A DNA stretch of 22,243 nt from assembly GCA_049670505.1 (NCBI GenBank), contig JBATTK010000095.1:1-22243 (forward strand), written 5' to 3'. Within the stretch, counting starts at the first letter, position 1. Each line of letters opens with the position of its first letter. A model generated the notes under the pieces. The model searched no databases, had not been told where the DNA came from, and was given only the letters and a program-made list of their open reading frames with translations. The DNA is from JBATTK01 sp049670505 (lineage in GTDB: Bacteria; Bacteroidota; Bacteroidia; Flavobacteriales; Flavobacteriaceae). Made by a program: the position numbers and the translations under genes. Below are positions 15,112 to 21,967 of this stretch, one piece after another.

Positions 15112-15170
15112 GCTAAGCACCATTGTTAATATACATTAAGGCTTGTCTATCACGACAAGCCTTTTTTATT
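15106..15170 (+). promoter_or_regulatory. trp attenuator (antiterminator and terminator)
   Basis: The terminator is AAGGCTTGTC (15138-15147), a 6-nt loop and GACAAGCCTT (15154-15163), a perfect 10-bp stem followed by TTTTATTT. The competing structure pairs TCGTGA (15106-15111) with TCACGA (15150-15155) and TAAGC (15114-15118) with GCTTG (15141-15145), across a small internal loop. The two folds share 15141-15155 and exclude each other. TCGTGA spans the leader stop codon, so a ribosome finishing the leader would block the antiterminator, while one stalled at the Trp codons would not. The pairing was found by eye. Confidence 0.85.
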
Positions 15171-15188
15171 TGAATCATTTTTGATTTC

Positions 15189-15208
15189 ATTTCCGTGAAG
15201 ACGGAAAT
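15189..15208. repeat. GAAG-loop hairpin before the first GIY-YIG gene
   Basis: ATTTCCGT-GAAG-ACGGAAAT is a perfect 8-bp stem with a GAAG loop, 27 nt before the GIY-YIG start. The copy at 21968-21987 before the second GIY-YIG gene has the same length, orientation and loop but three compensated stem changes. No T tract follows, so it is not a terminator. Confidence 0.7.
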
Positions 15209-15235
15209 TTATTTAATGAAAATTCCATTATCTAA

Positions 15236-15532
15236 ATGAGCCCGAATTTTTATGTCTACATTATTACAAATGAAAAACTGGGGATTATTTACATTGGATA
15301 TACTAATGATATGAGGAAAAGAATGTACAGACATAAAAAGAAAATAGGAAGCAGTTTCGCATCAAGATATAGTTTGGATATATTGGTTTATTATGAAAAA
15401 TTCAAATTTCCAATGCTCGCTATTAAAAGAGAGAAACAGCTAAAGAAGTGGAATAGACAATGGAAAATTAATTTAATAAATGATTTTAATCCAGATTGGG
15501 TCGATTTAACTTATTTTTTTGAAGAAACATAA
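15236..15532 (+). CDS. GIY-YIG nuclease family protein
   Basis: A 98-residue stand-alone GIY-YIG domain of the COG2827 type. Visible are YVY (6-8), YIG (19-21), Arg27/Arg29, His33 in MYRHKKK and the metal-binding Glu66 in AIKREKQLKKW, so it looks catalytically complete. No DNA-binding domain is attached. It lies between the trp attenuator and trpE in the operon's direction, with a GAAG-loop hairpin upstream and TTCCGC-ctat-GCGGAA downstream. It has no known part in tryptophan synthesis and is probably an insertion, transcribed with trp genes. A relative with the same LKKW-RQWKIN tail follows trpB. Confidence 0.9.
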   Translation: MSPNFYVYIITNEKLGIIYIGYTNDMRKRMYRHKKKIGSSFASRYSLDILVYYEKFKFPMLAIKREKQLKKWNRQWKINLINDFNPDWVDLTYFFEET

Positions 15533-15545
15533 ATATTAAAAAAAA

Positions 15546-15561
15546 TTCCGCCTATGCGGAA
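15546..15561. repeat. Hairpin after the first GIY-YIG gene
   Basis: TTCCGC-ctat-GCGGAA is a perfect 6-bp stem between the GIY-YIG gene and trpE. With A-runs on its left it would look like a terminator only on the minus strand, where no gene precedes it. It may mark the right edge of the GIY-YIG insertion. Confidence 0.5.
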
Positions 15562-15584
15562 AAGACATTAAATAGTTGTAGAAT

Positions 15585-16982
15585 ATGAAGTATCAACTGA
15601 AGACCCATTATAAAAAAATTCTTGCGGATACCATTACGCCTGTTAGTGTTTACCTAAAAATACGGGATAGATTTCCCAATAGCATACTTTTGGAAAGTAG
15701 CGACTATAGGGCCAACGACAATACGTTTTCCTATATCTGCTGTAACTCCTTTGCTTCCATAAAAGTGCAGCACGAAATCATTTCGCAACATTTCCCGGAT
15801 GGGACCAAAGAAGAATTCAATATAGATCCCGACACCGATGTTTCGAAGATCGTTCATGAATTTGGTCAAAAATTCGAGACCAGCGATAATGGTTTCAAAT
15901 TCATCAACAATGGTCTTTTTGGATATATAGCCTATGATGCCGTTCGCTATTTTGAAGATCTGAAAATTACCAAAAAAGAGGGAGCATTGGATATTCCGGA
16001 TATCTACTATGCGGTATACCAGAATATCATCGCCATTAACCACTTTAAAAACGAAGCCTATATTTTTGCCCATTGTTATGAGACCGAAAACAATATTCCT
16101 GAAATAGAGCAAATTCTGAACGTAAAAAACTTTGCCTCCTATAATTTTTCCAAAGAAGGGGAACACTCCTCCAATTTGAATGATCAAGAATATAAAGCGC
16201 AGGTGACATTGGCAAAAAAGCATTGTCAGCGAGGGGATGTTTTCCAATTGGTGCTATCCAGACGATTTTCCCAAGAATTTAAAGGTGATGAATTTAATGT
16301 GTACCGGGCCTTACGCTCCATTAATCCCTCTCCCTACCTTTTCTATTTTGATTATGGGGATTTTAAAATTTTTGGAAGTTCTCCAGAGGCCCAACTGGTC
16401 GTCGATAATGGTAAAGCGGAAATACATCCCATAGCAGGTACTTTTAAGCGTACGGGAAATGATGAGGAAGATGCCATGTTGGCAAAAAAGCTAACGGAGG
16501 ACGATAAAGAAAATAGTGAACATGTAATGCTGGTAGATCTGGCGCGGAACGACCTTAGCCGAAACGGAAATATGGTCAACGTAGAAAATTATAGGGAAGT
16601 ACAGTTCTTTTCACATGTCATCCATTTGGTATCCAAGGTTACGGGGCAGAAGAAAGCGGATATTCCCACCATGAAAGTTGTAGCGGATACCTTCCCTGCG
16701 GGAACTTTGAGTGGGGCACCAAAGCATATGGCCATGCAACTCATAGAAAAATACGAGAAGACCAGTAGGGATTATTATGGAGGGGCCATCGGCTTTATGG
16801 ATTTTAAGGGAAACTTTAATCACGCTATTATGATCCGTACCTTTCTGAGTAAAAATCATCAATTGCACTATCAGGCAGGTGCAGGTCTGGTAGCTGCTTC
16901 AGACCCCGAAACCGAGCTACAGGAAACCTATAATAAACTGGGCGCATTGACCAAAGCCTTGGAAATAGCGGAAACTATTTAA
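15585..16982 (+). CDS. trpE: Anthranilate synthase component I
   Basis: A 465-residue chorismate-binding enzyme that with TrpG makes anthranilate from chorismate and glutamine, the first committed step. The Trp feedback-site motif LLES is at 35-38. The catalytic domain has GSSPE (264-268), PIAGT (282-286; the Thr type expected for TrpE, where PabB has Lys), the Mg2+-binding region around DKENSEHVMLVDLARND, FPAGTLSGAPK (370-380) and GAGLVAASDPETELQ. Length and motifs are complete, with LLES suggesting feedback inhibition intact. It is the first enzyme gene after the attenuator, with the GIY-YIG gene in between; 65 nt including a GC-rich repeat separate it from trpG. Confidence 0.95.
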   Translation: MKYQLKTHYKKILADTITPVSVYLKIRDRFPNSILLESSDYRANDNTFSYICCNSFASIKVQHEIISQHFPDGTKEEFNIDPDTDVSKIVHEFGQKFETSDNGFKFINNGLFGYIAYDAVRYFEDLKITKKEGALDIPDIYYAVYQNIIAINHFKNEAYIFAHCYETENNIPEIEQILNVKNFASYNFSKEGEHSSNLNDQEYKAQVTLAKKHCQRGDVFQLVLSRRFSQEFKGDEFNVYRALRSINPSPYLFYFDYGDFKIFGSSPEAQLVVDNGKAEIHPIAGTFKRTGNDEEDAMLAKKLTEDDKENSEHVMLVDLARNDLSRNGNMVNVENYREVQFFSHVIHLVSKVTGQKKADIPTMKVVADTFPAGTLSGAPKHMAMQLIEKYEKTSRDYYGGAIGFMDFKGNFNHAIMIRTFLSKNHQLHYQAGAGLVAASDPETELQETYNKLGALTKALEIAETI

Positions 16983-16983
16983 A

Positions 16984-17006
16984 GCCCCTCCTCCCCAAAG
17001 GGAAGG
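16984..17006. repeat. GC-rich palindromic repeat after trpE
   Basis: GCCCCTCCTCCCCAAAGGGAAGG begins 1 nt after the trpE stop. Its C-rich/G-rich arms resemble the repeats at 17083-17111 and 17660-17692 that form the ends of trpG. Its composition differs sharply from the surrounding A/T-rich spacer. Confidence 0.5.
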
Positions 17007-17047
17007 TATCAGATGTAACGCAATCTATTGAATAGAATAAACTGACA

Positions 17048-17713
17048 ATGAAGAAAAATAGAGTTAAGACCAAGATTTCCAGTTCCCCTGTATCGAAAGG
17101 GTTAAAGGAGGTTATTTTGGTTATAGATAATTACGATAGTTTCACCTACAATCTGGTACATTATCTGGAAGATCTGGACCGTGAAGTTATCGTAAAACGG
17201 AACGATCAACTCACGTTGGAGGAAGTGGGCGCTTTTGATAAAATAGTGCTATCCCCAGGACCCGGAATACCGGATGAAGCAGGGCTTCTAAAGGAAATTA
17301 TAGCAACCTATGCCTCTTCAAAAAGTATTTTTGGGGTTTGTTTAGGGCAACAGGCCATTGCAGAAGTTTTTGGCGGGTCTATCGTTAATCTGGATCAAGT
17401 ATATCACGGTATTGCCACAACCATACAAATTACTGAAGATGATGCTTTGTTTACCAAGCTACCGAAGGAAATTGAGGTAGGCCGTTACCATTCTTGGGTG
17501 GTAGATCCCCATCTGCCGCAGGTATTGGAAGCTACTTCCTTTGATGAAAACGGACAGGTGATGTCCTTAAGACATAAAACCTATGATGTATGCGCGGTAC
17601 AATTTCATCCGGAATCCGTGCTTACCCCCCATGGGAAAAAGATTCTGGAGAATTGGTTAGCCTCCCCTAGCCCCTCCAAAAAAGGGGAATTTAAAAAAAA
17701 TAGTATTCTGTAG
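17048..17713 (+). CDS. trpG: Anthranilate synthase component II (glutamine amidotransferase)
   Basis: A 221-residue class I amidotransferase that supplies ammonia to TrpE. The core starts at ILVIDNYDSFTYNLVHYL, with the oxyanion region LSPGPGIPDEAG (68-79), nucleophile Cys98 in GVCLGQQAIAEVFGG, and His187/Glu189 in VQFHPESVLTPHG. TrpG proteins normally begin at that ILVIDNYDSF. Here the only ATG adds about 22 residues, and the C terminus runs on past ENWL for 17. Both tails are largely encoded by opposing copies of one palindromic repeat. A TTG at 17117, 5 nt after GGAGG, is an alternative start giving a canonical N terminus. Could also serve PabB, as in many bacteria. Confidence 0.93.
   Translation: MKKNRVKTKISSSPVSKGLKEVILVIDNYDSFTYNLVHYLEDLDREVIVKRNDQLTLEEVGAFDKIVLSPGPGIPDEAGLLKEIIATYASSKSIFGVCLGQQAIAEVFGGSIVNLDQVYHGIATTIQITEDDALFTKLPKEIEVGRYHSWVVDPHLPQVLEATSFDENGQVMSLRHKTYDVCAVQFHPESVLTPHGKKILENWLASPSPSKKGEFKKNSIL
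17083..17111. repeat. Palindromic repeat in the 5' end of trpG
   Basis: The stretch starts TTCCCCTGTATCGAAAGGG and ends AAAGGAGG. It matches the reverse complement of the repeat at 17664-17692 at 21 of 29 positions by eye. It encodes roughly residues 12-22, the extra N-terminal tail of TrpG. Confidence 0.55.
17660..17692. repeat. Palindromic repeat in the 3' end of trpG
   Basis: It starts GCCTCCCCTAGCCCCTCC and, after six A residues, ends GGGGAATTT; CCCC pairs with GGGG around the A loop. Read in frame it adds ASPSPSKKGEF after the normal TrpG end (ENWL). It is inverted relative to the copy at 17083-17111. Confidence 0.6.
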
Positions 17714-18099
17714 GGAGTAAAAAGTAGTTGTATAGATATTTTAAATGGGTTAATTCGATAAAATCCAAATATGCAATAATAGTATTCAGTATGGAGTAAA
17801 AAGTAGATAGTATTGAGTATAAAGTATTAAGTATAGAGAACCCATAAAAAAATAGTGTTCAGTATGAAGTAAAAAATAGTTGGATAGATATTTAAATGGG
17901 CTAATTCGATAAAATCTAAATACCCAATACTACTATCTTAATACACTAAGAAAAGTGTTAAAAAAATGTATTGAGTATAAAGTATTTAGTAGGGAGAATC
18001 CATAATTTATACTATTCTCAAAAATAACGATAAACAAAATGCACGGAGTTTTAAAGCTAACAGTTAAAAATCTCAATACGCAATACTAGTATCCAAATA
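17699..18099. repeat. Tandem ~150-bp repeat unit between trpG and trpD
   Basis: Two near-complete units, 17699-17850 and 17851-18005, plus part of a third (18067-18099), fill the 397-nt trpG-trpD gap. Matches include GATATTTTAAATGGG at 17736 against GATATTTAAATGGG at 17887, TAATTCGATAAAATC at 17751 and 17902, and GTATTGAGTATAAAGTATT at 17810 and 17968. A shorter TAGTATTC-GTA-GGAGTAAAAAG motif recurs inside the first unit. Direct GTATTGAGTAT-type stretches face inverted ones such as CAATACTACTATCTTAATAC (17925-17944), so each unit can fold. No gene is seen; irregular sizes and no distinct spacers rule out CRISPR. Confidence 0.75.
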
Positions 18100-18110
18100 C
18101 TATAAAAACC

Positions 18111-19106
18111 ATGAAAGAAACATTAAATAGATTGATCAACCATGATATCCTCCCCAAAGAGGACGCCAAAAGAATTCTGGTCAATATTGCGAAAGGGGCA
18201 TATAACCAAAGTCAGATCGCCGCCTTCCTAACAGTATATATGATGCGGAGCATCACCATTGAAGAATTGGAAGGTTTTAGGGACGCACTGCTGGAACTTT
18301 GTTTGGCGGTAGACCTATCTAGCTATAACCCTGTTGATCTATGTGGAACGGGAGGTGACGGAAAGGACACCTTCAATATTTCCACTTTGGCGTCTTTTGT
18401 GACTGCCGGGGCCGGGGTAAAAGTGACCAAGCATGGTAATTACGGGGTTTCTTCCAAATGCGGTAGTAGCAATGTAATGGAATATTTGGGGATTAAGTTC
18501 AGTAATGAGGCCGATTTTTTAGAAAAATCTATTGACAAGGCCGGAATTTGTGTGTTGCATGCCCCCTTGTTTCATCCGGCCATGAAGAACGTAGCCCCTA
18601 TTAGAAGAGAATTGGGCGTAAAGACTTTCTTTAATATGTTGGGGCCTATGGTAAATCCGGCTTTCCCCAAAAACCAAATGGTAGGAGTATTTAATTTGGA
18701 GCTGGCCAGAATGTATGGATACCTCTACCAGAATACCGATAAAAAATTTACCGTACTGCACGCTTTGGACGGATATGATGAAATATCGCTGACAGGAAAT
18801 ACCAAAACCATCTCCAACCAAGCCGAAGGCATGCTAAGACCATCGGATTTTGGGGTCGATGCCATTTCGCAATCCCAAATTGCCGGAGGTGATACTATAG
18901 AGGATTCGGCCAAAATCTTTATGGATATTCTAAACGGAAAGGGAACGGACGCCCAGAATAACGTGGTATGTGCCAATGCAGGAATTGCTATTGCAACTGT
19001 AAGGGAATTGAGACCTAGGGAAGGATTTGAACAGGCCCAAGAGGCTTTGTTGAACGGCAACGGATTACGAGCCTTGAATAAATTACAGGAGTTGAGCACT
19101 AATTAA
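18111..19106 (+). CDS. trpD: Anthranilate phosphoribosyltransferase
   Basis: A 331-residue enzyme of normal length that joins anthranilate and PRPP to give phosphoribosyl-anthranilate. The N-terminal helical domain carries the dimer contact. The glycine-rich PRPP loop CGTGGDGKDTFNIST is at 78-92, KHGN at 107-110 and CGSSNVMEYLGI from 117, all conserved. RRELGVKTFFNMLGPMVNP and the catalytic-domain end are intact. A stand-alone TrpD, not fused to TrpG. The upstream spacer of 397 nt is unusually long for an operon and made of repeats; trpC follows after 74 nt. Confidence 0.95.
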   Translation: MKETLNRLINHDILPKEDAKRILVNIAKGAYNQSQIAAFLTVYMMRSITIEELEGFRDALLELCLAVDLSSYNPVDLCGTGGDGKDTFNISTLASFVTAGAGVKVTKHGNYGVSSKCGSSNVMEYLGIKFSNEADFLEKSIDKAGICVLHAPLFHPAMKNVAPIRRELGVKTFFNMLGPMVNPAFPKNQMVGVFNLELARMYGYLYQNTDKKFTVLHALDGYDEISLTGNTKTISNQAEGMLRPSDFGVDAISQSQIAGGDTIEDSAKIFMDILNGKGTDAQNNVVCANAGIAIATVRELRPREGFEQAQEALLNGNGLRALNKLQELSTN

Positions 19107-19113
19107 ATAGGTT

Positions 19114-19171
19114 ACTCCCTAGATAGGAGTTGAGCGATTTTAATGAGATTCCCCACTCCGTTCGGAATGAC
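19114..19171. repeat. Palindromic repeats upstream of trpC
   Basis: ACTCC-ctagata-GGAGT (19114-19130) is followed by GAGATTCC...GGAATGAC (19145-19171), whose ends pair (GATTCC with GGAAT). AGGAGTTGAGC occurs twice, at 19087-19097 in the end of trpD and at 19125-19135. The second element has a degenerate relative before trpF and shares the outer GTCATTCC/GGAATC arms of the hairpin at 21968. Confidence 0.5.
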
Positions 19172-19180
19172 AAATAAAAA

Positions 19181-19963
19181 ATGAACATTTTAGATAAAAT
19201 AGTAATCGATAAGCGCAAAGAGGTTGACCTTAAAAAGCAACTGATCCCGGTTTCCCAATTGGAAACCTCCATCCTGTTCCATAGGGAAACTAATTCCTTG
19301 GCCAGTGCATTGCGGACTAGTGCTACGGGAATTATTGCGGAACATAAGCGTCGTTCCCCTTCCAAGTCGGTCATCAATCAAAGTTTAAGTATACAAGATG
19401 TCGCAATAGGATATGAACAAGCCGAAGTTTCCGGGATGTCCGTTTTAACCGATGGAAAGTATTTCGGTGGCTCCTTGGACGATTTGCTCTTGGCAAGGGC
19501 ATCGGTTCAAATTCCGTTATTGCGCAAAGAGTTTATTATAGACCCCTATCAAATTTTGGAGGCTAGGGCCTATGGGGCGGATGTAATTTTACTCATTGCG
19601 GCCATTCTTTCCAAGGAAGAGATCAAAACCTTTTCAGAACTAGCCAAAAGTCTAGAGTTAGAGGTACTCCTAGAAGTGCACAATGCAGAAGAGTTGCACA
19701 AGTCTATTATGCCGAGTTTGGACATGCTAGGGGTAAATAACAGGAATCTAAAGACTTTTGAGGTCAGTTTGCAAACCAGTAAATCCTTATCCGCTTTAAT
19801 TCCCGTTGATTTTGTAAAGGTGTCCGAAAGTGGTATCAGTACGGTTGCCGCCATACAAGAATTAAAACCCTATGGGTATCAAGGATTTTTGATCGGGGAG
19901 AATTTTATGAAGACGAATAATCCAGGGGAAAGTGCAAACCAATTTATCAAGGGATTAATTTGA
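19181..19963 (+). CDS. trpC: Indole-3-glycerol-phosphate synthase
   Basis: A 260-residue TIM barrel that closes the indole ring with loss of CO2. Conserved elements are EHKRRSPSK (54-62, with the catalytic Glu/Lys and phosphate-binding Ser), LTDGKYFGGS, LRKEFIID with the catalytic Lys116, LLEVHN (163-168), GVNNRNL (184-190) and the phosphate-binding SESGIS (215-220). Monofunctional: the PRAI step is carried by a separate trpF. It starts 9 nt after a palindromic repeat, which therefore sits where a translation signal would be. Confidence 0.95.
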   Translation: MNILDKIVIDKRKEVDLKKQLIPVSQLETSILFHRETNSLASALRTSATGIIAEHKRRSPSKSVINQSLSIQDVAIGYEQAEVSGMSVLTDGKYFGGSLDDLLLARASVQIPLLRKEFIIDPYQILEARAYGADVILLIAAILSKEEIKTFSELAKSLELEVLLEVHNAEELHKSIMPSLDMLGVNNRNLKTFEVSLQTSKSLSALIPVDFVKVSESGISTVAAIQELKPYGYQGFLIGENFMKTNNPGESANQFIKGLI

Positions 19964-19997
19964 AAATAGTTTAACCAAGAGATGGGGAATACGATTA

Positions 19998-20035
19998 TGA
20001 GATTTCCCTCTCTAATGCTCGAGATCGGAATAACA
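19998..20035. repeat. Degenerate palindromic repeat upstream of trpF
   Basis: TGAGATTTCC begins the element and CGGAATAACA ends it, the same layout and orientation as the ATGAGATTCC...CGGAATGACA element before trpC. The middle is longer and more diverged. It ends 11 nt before the trpF ATG. Confidence 0.4.
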
Positions 20036-20046
20036 AAGCATAAGTT

Positions 20047-20679
20047 ATGAAGCTAAAGGTATGTGGTATGAAATATGAGGAAAATATAGAACAGGTAGCC
20101 GCCTTGCAGCCGGATTATCTGGGCTTTATATTTTGGGAACCTTCTAAACGGTATTTTGCAAGTGAAATTCCTGTAGTACCAGAACGTATTAAAAAAGTAG
20201 GCGTATTTGTGGATGCCAAGATAGAGGAAATCATGGAAAAGGTTGAAACCTATGATTTACAAGGAGTACAATTGCACGGAACCGAAAGTCCGGAGTTTTG
20301 TGCTGTTTTGGAACAGCACCTGAAACAAGCTCGGGTTAAGATCATCAAGGTATTTTCCGTAAAAGAAGATTTTGATTTTGGCCTTTTAGAAGCCTATGAA
20401 GACGTATGCGATTATTACATGTTCGATACCAAGGGGAAACTCCCCGGGGGCAATGGCTATGCTTTTAACTGGGAAGTGCTTAAAGCATACCCATCTACCA
20501 AACCTTTTTTTCTAAGTGGCGGTATCGGTCTGGAATCAAAGGAAAAAATAACCGATTTCTTGAAAACCCCCATGGCCAGATATTGCCATGCCATTGATGT
20601 CAATAGCAGATTTGAAATTGAGCCGGGATTAAAGAATATTGAATTATTAAAAAAATTTAAAGCGAATTTCGATGCCTAG
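20047..20679 (+). CDS. trpF: Phosphoribosylanthranilate isomerase
   Basis: A 210-residue TIM barrel that performs the Amadori rearrangement of phosphoribosyl-anthranilate to CdRP. The catalytic base Cys6 (KVCGMK) and catalytic Asp56 (VGVFVDA) are present, with VQLHG at 74-78, DTKGKLPGGNGYAFNW (127-142) and the phosphate-binding FLSGGIG. Complete and monofunctional. It lies between trpC (83-nt gap with a repeat) and trpB (94-nt gap with a palindrome). Confidence 0.95.
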   Translation: MKLKVCGMKYEENIEQVAALQPDYLGFIFWEPSKRYFASEIPVVPERIKKVGVFVDAKIEEIMEKVETYDLQGVQLHGTESPEFCAVLEQHLKQARVKIIKVFSVKEDFDFGLLEAYEDVCDYYMFDTKGKLPGGNGYAFNWEVLKAYPSTKPFFLSGGIGLESKEKITDFLKTPMARYCHAIDVNSRFEIEPGLKNIELLKKFKANFDA

Positions 20680-20733
20680 CATAGAAACAAAGACATACTA
20701 AAGCCTTAAGTAAAGCTTGAGCCTGTCTAGTCT

Positions 20734-20754
20734 CTTTTTCTTCATTGGAAAAAG
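20734..20754. repeat. Palindrome upstream of trpB
   Basis: CTTTTTC-ttcattg-GAAAAAG is a perfect 7-bp stem in the trpF-trpB gap. It lies inside the extra 19 codons that would be added if trpB began at the upstream ATG (20717), which argues against that start. Confidence 0.45.
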
Positions 20755-20773
20755 AAAAGTAAAAAAGAACGCT

Positions 20774-21958
20774 ATGAAAACATATCACGCAAACGAAAAA
20801 GGATATTATGGGGAATTTGGAGGGGCTTTTATCCCCGAAATGCTCTACCCCAACACAGAGGAGCTTCGGCAAAACTATATCCGCATCATGGAAGAACCTT
20901 CCTTTAAAGAAGAATTTAATCAACTCCTCAAGGATTATGTAGGTCGGCCCACGCCCCTATTCTATGCGGAACGCCTATCAAATAAATACAATACTAAAAT
21001 CTACCTAAAACGGGAAGACTTATGCCATACCGGTGCCCATAAAGTGAACAATACTATAGGACAAATCTTAATGGCAAAAAAACTGGGGAAAAATCGCATC
21101 ATAGCGGAAACCGGGGCCGGCCAACATGGTGTAGCTACCGCTACTGTCTGTGCTTTAATGGGAATCCAATGTGTGGTCTATATGGGTGAAATAGACATTG
21201 CCCGACAAGCGCCCAATGTTGCACGGATGAAAATGTTAGGGGCAGAAGTACGGCCGGCATTATCGGGAAGTAGAACCTTAAAGGATGCCACCAACGAGGC
21301 CATCCGGGATTGGATCAACAACCCGGTAGATACCCATTATATTATCGGTTCTGTAGTAGGGCCACATCCCTATCCGGATATGGTGGCACGCTTTCAATCG
21401 GTTATATCCGCAGAAATCAAATCACAATTATTGGAAAAAGAAGGAAGGGAAAACCCGAATTATATAGTAGCCTGTGTGGGTGGAGGCAGCAATGCAGCAG
21501 GGGCTTATTATCATTATTTGGATACGGAAGATGTGGGAATTATTGCGGTGGAAGCCGCTGGTAAAGGAATTAATTCCGGGGAAAGCGCCGCTACTTCTGC
21601 ATTGGGGAAAGTGGGTATTATTCACGGTAGCAAAACCTTATTAATGCAGACTGCGGACGGACAGATAACCGAACCCTATTCCATTTCCGCAGGTTTGGAT
21701 TATCCAGGCGTGGGACCTTTGCATGCACATCTGTACAAAACAGGGCGTGGGGAATTTATTTCTATTACAGATGACGAGGCCATGACCGCAGGACTGCTGG
21801 TTTCACAATTGGAAGGTATTATTCCGGCCATAGAAACATCACACGCCTTTGCTATTTTTGACTATAAAAAATTTCAGCCCAATGATATTGTTGTAATAAA
21901 TCTCTCAGGGCGGGGGGATAAAGACCTGGACACCTATATAGATTATTTTAAGTTGTAA
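20774..21958 (+). CDS. trpB: Tryptophan synthase beta chain
   Basis: A 394-residue PLP enzyme that condenses indole with serine; it should pair with TrpA. Chosen start is ATG 20774 (MKTYHANEKGYYGEFGGAFI), which matches where TrpB proteins normally begin. An in-frame ATG at 20717 adds 19 residues of palindrome-encoded sequence (MSLSSLFFFIG...) and is unlikely. The PLP lysine is Lys90 in HTGAHKVNNTIGQ, the phosphate loop is GGGSNAAG, and ETGAGQHGVATATVCALMG and SAGLDYPGVGP are intact. Of the TrpB1 type. trpA is not in the window and is expected after the GIY-YIG gene that follows. Confidence 0.95.
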   Translation: MKTYHANEKGYYGEFGGAFIPEMLYPNTEELRQNYIRIMEEPSFKEEFNQLLKDYVGRPTPLFYAERLSNKYNTKIYLKREDLCHTGAHKVNNTIGQILMAKKLGKNRIIAETGAGQHGVATATVCALMGIQCVVYMGEIDIARQAPNVARMKMLGAEVRPALSGSRTLKDATNEAIRDWINNPVDTHYIIGSVVGPHPYPDMVARFQSVISAEIKSQLLEKEGRENPNYIVACVGGGSNAAGAYYHYLDTEDVGIIAVEAAGKGINSGESAATSALGKVGIIHGSKTLLMQTADGQITEPYSISAGLDYPGVGPLHAHLYKTGRGEFISITDDEAMTAGLLVSQLEGIIPAIETSHAFAIFDYKKFQPNDIVVINLSGRGDKDLDTYIDYFKL

Positions 21959-21967
21959 TTGTTTGTC

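Noticed and set aside
15138..15170. Terminator considered as the end of an independent small RNA gene
   Set aside because: The Trp-rich leader ORF and the overlapping antiterminator pairing explain it better as an attenuator.
15585..16982. TrpE considered as PabB (aminodeoxychorismate synthase)
   Set aside because: PIAGT with Ala-Gly-Thr, the LLES feedback motif and the trp operon setting point to anthranilate synthase.
17699..18099. Tandem repeats considered as a CRISPR array
   Set aside because: Units are about 150 bp, diverged and A/T-rich, with no short uniform repeats, no unique spacers and no cas genes.
20717..20773. Upstream in-frame start of trpB
   Set aside because: It adds 19 residues encoded by a palindromic stretch, while the ATG at 20774 matches the normal TrpB N terminus.
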